The notes beneath the pieces were generated by a model. The model had not been told where the DNA came from. It was given only the letters and a program-made list of their open reading frames with translations, and ran no database searches. Positions 35,439-43,768 of a stretch of 64,000 nucleotides of DNA are shown in pieces. The translations under genes and the position numbers were made by a program. Source of the stretch: Cylindrospermum sp. FACHB-282. GTDB taxonomy: Bacteria > Cyanobacteriota > Cyanobacteriia > Cyanobacteriales > Nostocaceae. Positions within the stretch are counted from its first letter, which is position 1. The number at the start of each line of letters is the position of its first letter. The DNA lies in the NCBI RefSeq assembly GCF_014697195.1, contig NZ_JACJRJ010000019.1, forward strand, positions 1-64,000, read 5' to 3'.

Positions 35439-37562
35439 ATGTCAGAATTATGGACTAATTTATTTAGCTCAAATCTGTTTATCCCCCACGGACACTGCTA
35501 TTTATGGAAAACAGATTTAGTCTGGTTACACTTAGTATCTGACGCAATCATTGCGCTAGCTTATTACTCTATTCCAGCGACATTGTTTTACTTTGTCCGC
35601 AAAAGGCAGGATCTGCCTTTTCATGGAATTTTTCTCCTGTTTAGTGCATTTATCTTAGCTTGCGGCACAACGCACATTCTGGAGATTTGGACACTTTGGT
35701 ATCCAACCTATTGGCTGTCGGGGTCAATCAAAGCAATAACTGCAATGCTATCTTTACTTACAGCAGTAGAGCTTGTGCCCTTAGTTCCCCAAGCTCTGAC
35801 ACTTAAGAGTCCGGCTCAACTCGAAAAAGCAAACGAAGAACTTCAAACACAAATAGCCGAGCGGTTACGGGTAGAGGAGGAACTGAGAAGATACCAAAAT
35901 CATCTGGAGGATTTGGTGGCTTTTCGTACCAATGAGATTACCAAGTCCAACGAGCAATTACAACAGGAAATTGCTGAACGCCAGCGCCTTCTAGCAGTTC
36001 TCAAACTAAGTGAGGAACATTACCGTTATTTGGCGGAGTCAATTCCCCAACTCGTATGGACGGCTGAGTCCAATGGGAATACTGATTATTTTAATCAGAA
36101 TTGGTGTGATTACACGGGGTTAACAGTGGAGGAGTCCTTGGGTTCTGGTTGGTTGGCGGCGTTGCATCGAGATGATGTAGAAAGTGCTGAGGAGGTATGG
36201 TCAAATGCTGTGAATAATGGCATTTTATATGAAAATGAATACCGCTTCAAACGGGCTGTTGATGGTTCTTATCGCTGGCACTTAGCGCGAGGCTTACCGC
36301 TAAAAGATCAGCAAGGTTGTGTAATCAAGTGGTTTGGAACTTGTACTGATATCCACGAACAAAAAGAAATACAAAAAGAACGGGAGCACCTGCTGGAATT
36401 AGAACAAACCGCACGCGCTAAAGCAGAAACGGCGAATCGAATTAAAGATGAATTTCTGGCTGTACTTTCTCATGAGCTACGCACTCCACTTAATTCGATT
36501 CTTGGGTGGTCTAAGTTGCTACAAAGCCATAAGTTTGACGAAGCAAAGACATCTCAAGCCCTAGCTACAATTGAGCGTAATGCGACATTACAGGTTCAAT
36601 TAATTGAGGATTTGCTGGATACTTCGAGAATTTTACAGGGTAAATTGTCGCTGAAGATTAGGAAGATCAATTTAGAATATACAGTCTTGTCTGCACTAGA
36701 CACGATGCGGTTAGCAGTAGAAACAAAGTCAATTCAGGTGGATACAATATTTGCCCCGAATGTGGGCATGGTTCTGGGTGATTATACTCGCTTGCAGCAG
36801 GTTGTTTGGAATCTCCTTTCCAATGCTGTCAAATTTACACCCAAGCAGGGAAAAATAGAAGTGCGACTAAGGCAGGCTGATGGTTATGCTCAAATCATAG
36901 TTAGCGATACAGGCAAGGGAATTAGTGCTGAGTTTTTGCGTTATGCTTTTGATTACTTCCAACAGGCAGATAGTAGTTCTGTGAGAAAATTTGGCGGATT
37001 AGGGCTGGGACTAGCAATTACCCGTAATCTCGTGGAGATGCACGGCGGTACTGTTAAAGCAGAAAGCTCTGGTGAGGGAAAAGGGGCAACATTTACCGTC
37101 AGTTTACCGCTTTGCGAAAATGAAAGCCCTAGTGTGCCAGAGGAACCAAATCAGCCTAGATTTTTAGCACCATTATCTTTAACGCTGGCTGGTGTAAAAG
37201 TTTTAATTGTTGAGGATGATGCTGATTCACGAGATTTTGTTGTTTTTGTCTTAGAGCAAGAGGGGGCTGAGGCGATCGCAGTATCTTCGGCTTTTGAAGC
37301 CTTACGAGTCTTGGAACAGCTAAAGCCAGATGTTTTGGTCAGTGATATTAGTATGCCCGATATGGATGGCTATATGCTCATACGTCAAGTGAGAACTTTG
37401 ATCCCAGAAGCTCTTGGGCAAATTCCGGCGATCGCGATGACTGCCTATGCGAGAAAATATGACCAGCAACAAGCACTCTTAGCAGGGTTTCAGATGCATT
37501 TATCTAAGCCGCTGAATGCAGAAAAGTTAGTTGCAGCGGTTGTCAGCCTTGTAGAGGCATGA
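35439..37562 (+). CDS. Hybrid histidine kinase with ethylene-receptor-like membrane domain
   Basis: The 707-residue protein starts with three transmembrane helices (about 28-53, 62-85 and 93-118) that match the plant ETR1 ethylene-binding domain: Asp36 in SDAIIALAYYSIP, and Cys75 and His79 in CGTTH, the copper-coordinating pair of ETR1. A coiled coil (about 125-190) follows, then PAS/PAC (about 190-308), HisKA with His345 (SHELRTP), HATPase (about 440-558; DTGKGIS, GLGLGLAI) and a receiver with Asp636 (SDISMPDMDG). Synechocystis SynEtr1 is the known cyanobacterial ethylene receptor; this protein is organised differently, with an attached receiver. Partner regulators are not adjacent. Confidence 0.93.
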   Translation: MSELWTNLFSSNLFIPHGHCYLWKTDLVWLHLVSDAIIALAYYSIPATLFYFVRKRQDLPFHGIFLLFSAFILACGTTHILEIWTLWYPTYWLSGSIKAITAMLSLLTAVELVPLVPQALTLKSPAQLEKANEELQTQIAERLRVEEELRRYQNHLEDLVAFRTNEITKSNEQLQQEIAERQRLLAVLKLSEEHYRYLAESIPQLVWTAESNGNTDYFNQNWCDYTGLTVEESLGSGWLAALHRDDVESAEEVWSNAVNNGILYENEYRFKRAVDGSYRWHLARGLPLKDQQGCVIKWFGTCTDIHEQKEIQKEREHLLELEQTARAKAETANRIKDEFLAVLSHELRTPLNSILGWSKLLQSHKFDEAKTSQALATIERNATLQVQLIEDLLDTSRILQGKLSLKIRKINLEYTVLSALDTMRLAVETKSIQVDTIFAPNVGMVLGDYTRLQQVVWNLLSNAVKFTPKQGKIEVRLRQADGYAQIIVSDTGKGISAEFLRYAFDYFQQADSSSVRKFGGLGLGLAITRNLVEMHGGTVKAESSGEGKGATFTVSLPLCENESPSVPEEPNQPRFLAPLSLTLAGVKVLIVEDDADSRDFVVFVLEQEGAEAIAVSSAFEALRVLEQLKPDVLVSDISMPDMDGYMLIRQVRTLIPEALGQIPAIAMTAYARKYDQQQALLAGFQMHLSKPLNAEKLVAAVVSLVEA

Positions 37563-37613
37563 GTTTGACATCCTTTTTTAGTAAATGATCACCAAACCCA
37601 AAGCCTGAAAAAA

Positions 37614-37659
37614 CCCTTGAAATGGGGGAAATCATCAGCATCCCCCTAATTTTCAAGGG
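37614..37659. terminator. Bidirectional hairpin between the kinase gene and grxD
   Basis: Long inverted repeat cccttgaaa-tggggga ... tccccc-taattttcaaggg between convergent genes; it can serve as a terminator for both strands. Confidence 0.7.
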
Positions 37660-37686
37660 CAATAAAAACAGGACAAATTGAAAATA

Positions 37687-38010
37687 TTAGGAAGCTAGGG
37701 CAACTTCCACCAACTGCTGCAACTCGCCTTTTTGGTACAGTTCAATCAAGATGTCAGAACCGCCAATGAATTTACCATCAATATAGACTTGGGGAATTGT
37801 CGGCCATTCGGAATATTCTTTGATTCCTTGGCGAATTTCGGAGTCTGCTAAAACGTCAACTGTCTCAAAGGGAACTCCCAAGGTATTGAGGATTTGCACA
37901 ACGTTGTTAGAGAAACCGCATTGAGGCATCAATTTGTTGCCCTTCATGAAAACCATAATCTTGTTTTGTTCTAACAAGTTATCAATTTTCTCTTTGAGTT
38001 CTGGTGTCAT
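37687..38010 (-). CDS. grxD: Monothiol glutaredoxin (Grx4 type)
   Basis: The 107-residue monothiol glutaredoxin has active-site CGFS at 31-34 and conserved WPTIPQVYIDGKFIGGSDI downstream. It binds a [2Fe-2S] cluster with glutathione as a homodimer, or as a heterodimer with BolA, in Fe-S trafficking and iron sensing. The ATG at 38010 is chosen; an upstream in-frame ATG (38049) would add 13 residues not seen in the family. The BolA gene lies directly upstream on the same strand (100 nt), matching the known physical Grx4-BolA partnership. Confidence 0.96.
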   Translation of the reverse strand: MTPELKEKIDNLLEQNKIMVFMKGNKLMPQCGFSNNVVQILNTLGVPFETVDVLADSEIRQGIKEYSEWPTIPQVYIDGKFIGGSDILIELYQKGELQQLVEVALAS

Positions 38011-38110
38011 GGTTTTTTGTTTCCTATGTGGCTGATAGTCAAGATTCAATAGTTAATAGTCAACAAGCCAACAGTTCAGCGTTTCAATTTTGCACTTGGG
38101 ACTATTGACA

Positions 38111-38368
38111 TTACGAAGCAGTTGTGGATTGCCAAGCTTCGGGGGTATATGTTTTTAGAGCCAAGGCATGAATTGCTTCCGTTGACATAGCTTGCCGCAC
38201 CGCACCATAAACCAACTGATGCTGTTGTACCAGTCCCTTACCGGCAAACTGCGATGAAACTACTGTCACCTGATAGTGGTCACCGCCTCCAGTTAAGTCC
38301 TGCACCTGAACTTGGGCGTCTGGCAGTCCCGCCTTGATCATTGCTTCAACCTGCTGCGGACTAATCAT
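38111..38368 (-). CDS. BolA family protein
   Basis: The 85-residue BolA-fold protein has [20 protein letters not shown] at the N-terminus, [13 protein letters not shown] in the middle and the invariant ALALKTYTP near 68-76, with the conserved loop histidine. BolA proteins form [2Fe-2S]-bridged heterodimers with CGFS glutaredoxins; the CGFS glutaredoxin gene follows at 38010 on the same strand. The length is typical of the short cyanobacterial form. Confidence 0.94.
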   Translation of the reverse strand: MISPQQVEAMIKAGLPDAQVQVQDLTGGGDHYQVTVVSSQFAGKGLVQQHQLVYGAVRQAMSTEAIHALALKTYTPEAWQSTTAS

Positions 38369-38655
38369 CGCAATTCCTGAAAAAACTTACTTTACTATTA
38401 TTAACAAGATATGGGGCAGATGCCGTTGCCCGTGTCATATTTTGGCAAAGTGGAGAATAAAAGGGCCCTTGAGGGGTATTTGTGCGATCTGCACCAAAGC
38501 AGTAGCAATGAAGCGATCGCGATCGCTTCCACCGGGCCGAGTACCCAAGGCCCGTAGCGCCCACAATTGTCACCGCAGATAGCCTCATCTTAACATTGGG
38601 CGTTCTCAAGCTGCTCAGAAAGAGGTGAGAAGAACCAGTAGAAATTAAAGAACGC

Positions 38656-39258
38656 TTATTTTGGGGAAGATGAAGTAGTACCTTGTCTCGGATAGGGAGT
38701 ATCAACAAAACCTAACTCCAACAACTGTTGATAGGCTTTTTTGCCTAAATCCCGCGTTGGGTTTTGGCTCTTAATAATTTGCACTAACAAGGGTACGGCT
38801 AATTCTGACTGATTTAGTGCCCGATGTACCAGTGCTAACCGATAAGTAGCCTCATCTCGCAGTTGGGCTGTTTCTAGGGCTTTTTTCCGCTGGGAATCAG
38901 AAACACTGTTGTCAATTCCCGAAAAGCTAGAGTTGAGGTCTTGATAAAAATTAGATAGCTGATTAAAAACCTGACGTGCTTCTAGGAGCTTCTTAGCGGC
39001 TAGGTCGTATTTTTGGGCAGATACAGCATCATCTGACTCTTTAAGGAGACGCTGCCCGCCTTCGATGCTTAAAATGCTGTTATTTTGGCTTATGGGACGG
39101 AGATTATTGGGATCGTTGGGGTCAATCGGTTGTGGTTGTCTAGTAGCACTTGGTGGCTGTGATACCTGAGCATTGACGGGCGATAGCAGGCTAAAGGCAG
39201 CGATGAGTGATAAGCAAGTGAAGCGAATTAAGGGAGGAGCAACATCAGCAATGTTCAT
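38656..39258 (-). CDS. Exported hypothetical protein, helical (TPR-like)
   Basis: The 200-residue precursor has an N-terminal hydrophobic segment (about 12-30, with VNAQ as probable cleavage site), predicted periplasmic. A Pro/Gln-rich linker (about 33-55) leads to helices with paired repeats (SDDAVSAQKYDLAAKKLLEA, 74-93, and TYRLALVHRALNQSELAVPL, about 138-157) like tetratricopeptide units. No catalytic motif is seen. It is 290 nt upstream of bolA on the same strand, so co-transcription is possible but not certain. Confidence 0.7.
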   Translation of the reverse strand: MNIADVAPPLIRFTCLSLIAAFSLLSPVNAQVSQPPSATRQPQPIDPNDPNNLRPISQNNSILSIEGGQRLLKESDDAVSAQKYDLAAKKLLEARQVFNQLSNFYQDLNSSFSGIDNSVSDSQRKKALETAQLRDEATYRLALVHRALNQSELAVPLLVQIIKSQNPTRDLGKKAYQQLLELGFVDTPYPRQGTTSSSPK

Positions 39259-39400
39259 GGGATCAATTAGTGTGACAATTATCTAAAAAAGGTATGGAAA
39301 CTTCGGGTATCTTAACTCTGTTTGCGTCTTCGACAAAGCAAATTTACATAGTAAGTTTTTCTGGTTTAGACTGAGAATCAGTTCACTAGAGTTCCCATTG

Positions 39401-39572
39401 CTCTTGAGAAAAACTTGTCCAAAATTGGTCAACCTTCCCTTGAGGGCGGCTTTTAGAATCTAGTTTTCACCCAATATCTTGGGTTATGGCGAGAAAGCGG
39501 GTCTGAGTTTACCCATTTAACGAGTAGATTTTGGATCAGGTTGACCAATTTTGAATAACTTTAATGAAACCC
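39401..39572 (-). repeat. Dispersed ~170-bp repeat, copy 4 (inverted, divergent arms)
   Basis: Minus-strand copy of the family. Both terminal arms have changed to aaaattggtcaacc / ggttgaccaatttt and still pair perfectly, whereas copies 1 and 2 have attggcggttcc / ggaaccgccaat. The inner hairpin acccaa...ttgggt is perfect here. It ends 22 nt before the protease start codon. Confidence 0.85.
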
Positions 39573-39594
39573 CTGCTTCACTAAAATCATCCCT

Positions 39595-41718
39595 ATGAGC
39601 GATCCCATCAATTCCTCAGATTTTTCCACTACAGGTGTACCAGCAAGCAGCCAGGGATTGGTTTTACAACGCGGTGGTGAAGAGTTGATTTTAGAAAAAG
39701 CTTTGTATCGTTTCACCATCCGGCTGGTTTCTGACCTTGGGCGATCGCAATTATCTCAGCTTACTTGGGGTGTTTGGCGTCGGACTATTCCCCCAGCACA
39801 ACTGGAACTATTCACTGTTGAACCCGGCCAGTTAGAAGCAGCCATGTCTCAAGCACGGGCTGACCAAAATGTAGCTTTTGCCAGTCATGTTTACAAAATC
39901 AAAGATAATCCTGGCTCTTTCGTTTATCTGAGTGACCAAATCACGATTCAATTTGCCTCTTGGGTGGATAGTGCCAAAATTAATGCTATAGCCACCACCT
40001 TTAGATTAGTCCAAGATAAACCAGTCTTGGGACTGCCTAATACTTTTGTGTTTTTGGTCACTAAAGAAGCAACAGAAAATCCCCTCAAAATTGCTAACCA
40101 ATTGTCAGGACTGCCCTTCGTTTTAGCTGTTGAACCTAACATCATCATCCAACAAGAACCACATTATAAACCCCGCGATCCTCTCTATACCCAGCAATGG
40201 TATCTCAACCACAATGGCGGTAATCAGTTGGCGGTGGGTTCCCATATTGATGCGGAAAAAGCTTGGGATATCACTCGCGGTGTCCGTTCTGTGGTTGTGG
40301 CGGTAGTGGATGATTCTTTTGATTTGAATCACCCAGATTTTCAGGGTTTGGGAAAAGTTGTTGCCCCCAGAGACTTGAAAGAAAATGATTTTTTACCATT
40401 ACCTGATGAAAAAGAACCCAGTCACGGTACAGCTTGTGCAGGGATAGCGGTGGCTGAAGAAAATGGTACGGGAATTGCTGGAGTGGCATCTGGTTGTGCA
40501 TTGATGCCGATTCGCACTACTGGGTTTTTGGATGATGAATCAATTGAAGAAATATTCGACTGGGCAATAAACAAGGGAGCGAGTATTATTTCTTGCAGCT
40601 GGGGAGCATCGGCTGTTTATTTCCCTCTGTCTATGCGCCAACGTGCTGCTATTAGCCGCGCTGCTGCTCATGGGCGCAATGGCAAAGGTTGCGTGATTGT
40701 GTTTGCGGCAGGTAATGCCAACCGCCCGATTGACGGTAGTGTGAATGAGCGGAATTGGCCGAAAAATATTTTACAAGGTAATACGGCTTGGTTAAGTGGT
40801 TTTACTATTCATCCAGATGTGATTACTGTGACTGCTGCTACGAGTTTGAATAAGAAAGCAGCTTATAGCAATTGGGGTACTAACGTTTCAGTGTGCGCCC
40901 CTAGTAACAATGCCCCACCGGGGATGTGGTTTCAGGAGATTGGTTTTGTATACACACAACCTGCGATAAATACGGTGGGTGTCGCCAACGGCTCTTCCCT
41001 TTCTGGATTGGGAATATTCACCACTGACCAAGTGGGAGCGGCTGGCTATGACCAAGGTAATTTTACCAGTAACTTTGGCGGTACTTCTAGTGCCACTCCC
41101 GTAGTTGCAGGTGTAGCTGCACTAGTTTTATCAGCAAATCCTGATTTGACGGCCCAACAAGTAAAACGCATTCTGCAAGAAACCGCTGATAAAATTGTTG
41201 ACCCTGATCCTGACCCCCAATTGGCTCTGCGTGGGGGTACTTACGATGCTAGTGGTCATTGCCAATGGTTTGGTTATGGCAAGGTAAATGCCGCCAGGGC
41301 AGTGCAAGCAGCCAAGCAGGTGCTGGCGGTGGCGTCAAGTGCCAGCAGACAAGTCAGGGGTGAGAATAACAACCAACTAGGGATTCCGGATCATAATCAA
41401 CAGGGGATCAAGAGTGGGATCACCATTGCTGAGGCTATTATCATTCAAGATATTCAGATCAGAGTTAATATCACTCACGATTTTTTAGGTGATTTAGAAA
41501 TTTATTTAATTTCCCCTAGCAATCAGCAAGTGTTGTTGCAAAGTCGCACCTTAGGCCGTGGCACCAATTTGCAAACAACCTATAAAATGCAAACGCACCC
41601 CGCCCTCAAGCAGTTACTGTCCCTGTCAGCTCAAGGACGCTGGCAGTTGTGGATCATCGACTACTCACCCCAAGATGTGGGCAGACTAAATAGCTGGGAA
41701 TTAGTCATTAGTTATTAA
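39595..41718 (+). CDS. Subtilisin-like S8 serine protease with P domain
   Basis: The 707-residue protease has catalytic Asp239 (VAVVDDSFD), His277 (SHGTACAG), oxyanion Asn374 (FAAGN) and Ser498 (GGTSSATP). Residues 20-190 form a propeptide-like region without a signal peptide, and a C-terminal proprotein convertase P domain (about 590-707, NITHDFLGDLEIYL) has beta-sandwich features. The overall order matches calcium-dependent cyanobacterial subtilisins such as PrcA, but the protein is larger. No Sec signal is seen, so it may act inside the cell or be exported otherwise. Repeat copy 4 lies immediately upstream and could carry its promoter or leader. Confidence 0.93.
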   Translation: MSDPINSSDFSTTGVPASSQGLVLQRGGEELILEKALYRFTIRLVSDLGRSQLSQLTWGVWRRTIPPAQLELFTVEPGQLEAAMSQARADQNVAFASHVYKIKDNPGSFVYLSDQITIQFASWVDSAKINAIATTFRLVQDKPVLGLPNTFVFLVTKEATENPLKIANQLSGLPFVLAVEPNIIIQQEPHYKPRDPLYTQQWYLNHNGGNQLAVGSHIDAEKAWDITRGVRSVVVAVVDDSFDLNHPDFQGLGKVVAPRDLKENDFLPLPDEKEPSHGTACAGIAVAEENGTGIAGVASGCALMPIRTTGFLDDESIEEIFDWAINKGASIISCSWGASAVYFPLSMRQRAAISRAAAHGRNGKGCVIVFAAGNANRPIDGSVNERNWPKNILQGNTAWLSGFTIHPDVITVTAATSLNKKAAYSNWGTNVSVCAPSNNAPPGMWFQEIGFVYTQPAINTVGVANGSSLSGLGIFTTDQVGAAGYDQGNFTSNFGGTSSATPVVAGVAALVLSANPDLTAQQVKRILQETADKIVDPDPDPQLALRGGTYDASGHCQWFGYGKVNAARAVQAAKQVLAVASSASRQVRGENNNQLGIPDHNQQGIKSGITIAEAIIIQDIQIRVNITHDFLGDLEIYLISPSNQQVLLQSRTLGRGTNLQTTYKMQTHPALKQLLSLSAQGRWQLWIIDYSPQDVGRLNSWELVISY

Positions 41719-41737
41719 CTCAGGACAACGGACAAAA

Positions 41738-42508
41738 TTAAGAGTTGGGAATTTCTGCAAAAGCGTGATTAGCGATCGCAGATTCTTGATGGCTTAATGA
41801 AAGCAACATATTTGCTAAATCTGCTGTCAGGCGTTTGGCATCTCGTTTTACACAGCCATTGAGATAATCTGTTACTTTTAGGGCTTCACCAATGTGAATA
41901 CTGGCATCTGCACCCCAACTAGGATAAGGTTGGCTGTAATTGATGCCGACGGGGACAATTTGCACCCCCAATCCTGGGTGAGTCAATTCAGCACTCAACG
42001 CCAAACGAGCAATTCCCGGTTTTAACGGATGAACTTGGCGATCGCGATAAATCCCCCCTTCTGGATAAATAACCAACATTTCTTTATTTACCAGCAATTC
42101 CACAGAATGACGGAGAGTGGCGATCGCTGGACGCTGAGGATCTACAGGAAACCCCCCCATCCGTTGGACAAACCAACCTTGCAGCCCAGTACATTCAGTA
42201 ATCGTCACCATAAAACGCAAGTCTCGACCTGTCACGCAACGACCAGCAGCATAGGGTAAGAGCAATGAATCCCAACGCGCCCGATGGGTAGGAGCAAAAA
42301 TCACAGGCCCACATTTGGGAATATTGTCTTGCCCAGTAATTTTAATTCGCCGAAAGAATAATGGTAGAACAACGTGACGCCCCAATAGATACAGCAGAGG
42401 ACTTAACCAAGGTGAAACCTGGGAGGTAGTAGAAGCCACCTCAGAATGTGCTGGCATATCCGTTGGTGTTGCTTGGCAGGTAGTAGAAGCAGAGTAAAGT
42501 TCCATCAT
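41738..42508 (-). CDS. plsC: 1-acyl-sn-glycerol-3-phosphate acyltransferase
   Basis: The 256-residue acyltransferase has the HX4D catalytic motif HRARWD at 75-80 (His75, Asp80) and the phosphate-binding YPEGGIYRD near 147-155. It acylates lysophosphatidic acid to phosphatidic acid in membrane lipid synthesis at the cytoplasmic side. The N-terminal ~30 residues are Ser/Thr-rich and variable, so Met18 could also be the start. It is convergent with the protease gene (19 nt apart) and not part of an obvious operon. Which lyso-lipid it prefers is unknown. Confidence 0.92.
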   Translation of the reverse strand: MMELYSASTTCQATPTDMPAHSEVASTTSQVSPWLSPLLYLLGRHVVLPLFFRRIKITGQDNIPKCGPVIFAPTHRARWDSLLLPYAAGRCVTGRDLRFMVTITECTGLQGWFVQRMGGFPVDPQRPAIATLRHSVELLVNKEMLVIYPEGGIYRDRQVHPLKPGIARLALSAELTHPGLGVQIVPVGINYSQPYPSWGADASIHIGEALKVTDYLNGCVKRDAKRLTADLANMLLSLSHQESAIANHAFAEIPNS

Positions 42509-42620
42509 GACGGTGGCTGCTGATTGTCGAGTAAATATAAAAGGAAAGCTTGATTATCTACACCGTAGATTTTCTTGCGTCACTTGTGTCCTACCAATTG
42601 GACAGTTTCACCTCTGTCCG

Positions 42621-43106
42621 TTAATTTCGCTGACGCCGCTTAGTAGCAAACCACCCTTGTAATTGCTGACGGCAGGCTGATTCTAGAATACCGCCAACTA
42701 CTTGCAGGCGGTGATTAGAAGCTGGGCTAGCAGGTATGTTGATAACAGTACGAATTGCGCCAGTTTTTGTATCGTCCACCCCATAGACAAGTGTACCCAA
42801 ACGTGCTTGCACAATCGCACCAGCACACATCGGGCAAGGTTCTAAAGTTACATAGAGGGTACATTGATGAAGACGCCAACTTTGCAAGCTTTTAGCAGCA
42901 GCCCTGAGAGCGATAACTTCTGCATGGGCTGTGGGGTCTTTGTCCCGTTCTTTTCTATTTTCACCTTCTGCAAGTAAGCTTCCGGTTGAGTCAATGATCA
43001 CAGCCCCCACAGGAACTTCCCCCGCATCACCTGCTATTTTCGCTAATTCTAGGGCATGATGCATCCATTGTCTATGTATAAGATATTCTGCATATTCAGT
43101 AAACAT
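42621..43106 (-). CDS. tadA: tRNA-specific adenosine deaminase TadA
   Basis: The 161-residue deaminase converts A34 to inosine in tRNA-Arg(ACG). The zinc-binding active site is complete: His61-Ala-Glu63 (TAHAEVIA) and PCPMC at 90-94 (Cys91, Cys94). The N-terminal helix and the C-terminal RLQVVGGIL(E)SACRQQL region fit the TadA family. It lies 82 nt from grxC and 113 nt from plsC on the same strand, which may reflect a loose cluster. Confidence 0.95.
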   Translation of the reverse strand: MFTEYAEYLIHRQWMHHALELAKIAGDAGEVPVGAVIIDSTGSLLAEGENRKERDKDPTAHAEVIALRAAAKSLQSWRLHQCTLYVTLEPCPMCAGAIVQARLGTLVYGVDDTKTGAIRTVINIPASPASNHRLQVVGGILESACRQQLQGWFATKRRQRN

Positions 43107-43187
43107 CTTCTTAATATTTGGGCAAATAAATAACCCTCAGACTTCTAGCCTGGGGCTACAAAACAGAGCATACCTGCGTGGGCTATT

Positions 43188-43499
43188 TTATGCAGCTTGA
43201 GCTAGAAGGGAGTCTAGTTGACCTTGTGTATCTAACTGATAAAGGTCATCACAGCCGCCAATGTGCTGATTATTAACGAAAATCTGCGGAACACTGCGGC
43301 GTCCGTTGGCCCGTTCAGCCATTTTTGCTCTGGCTGCTTCATCACCATCAATTTTGTATTCGGTGAATTTGACACCTTTCCACCACAGCAGCAACTTGGC
43401 ACGAATGCAATAAGGGCAAGTTTGCCAAGTGTAGATTTCCACATTGGCTTGAACCCGTTCTGGGTGGCGACCTAAGAGAGGATTGAGAAAGTCCAGCAT
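43188..43499 (-). CDS. grxC: Glutaredoxin 3
   Basis: The 103-residue dithiol glutaredoxin has active site CPYC at 28-31, the cis-proline segment RRSVPQIF near 68-75 and GGCDDL near 81-86. It reduces disulphides and glutathione mixed disulphides using GSH, in the cytoplasm. The ~16 residues before the domain are a short N-terminal extension. It is in the same orientation as tadA, 81 nt upstream of it. Confidence 0.96.
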   Translation of the reverse strand: MLDFLNPLLGRHPERVQANVEIYTWQTCPYCIRAKLLLWWKGVKFTEYKIDGDEAARAKMAERANGRRSVPQIFVNNQHIGGCDDLYQLDTQGQLDSLLAQAA

Positions 43500-43673
43500 A
43501 TTTTTTAGTAAACTTCTTAACTACACAACACGTAGACTAAACACTAATAAAAAATATTTTTTTACTCAGAAACTTTGTTAACTGCAAAAAAATTAGAAGT
43601 TTGCTTATTCAATATTTTAACTATTAGTTTAGCATCACAGCTACTTAAAGACAAGATTTTTTTTGTTACAAGC

Positions 43674-43699
43674 AAGTCGGAGATTTACAGCTCCGACTT
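43674..43699. terminator. Hairpin between grxC and the DyP gene
   Basis: Perfect 8-bp stem aagtcgga...tccgactt with a 10-nt loop, in the gap downstream of the minus-strand peroxidase gene. No T-run follows on the minus strand, so its terminator role is tentative. Confidence 0.4.
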
Positions 43700-43768
43700 G
43701 GTTTAAGAGAATTCTTAAATTAAATACATTGCTGTGTCACAAGTTCATCAGTGACTCAACCCAACTTG

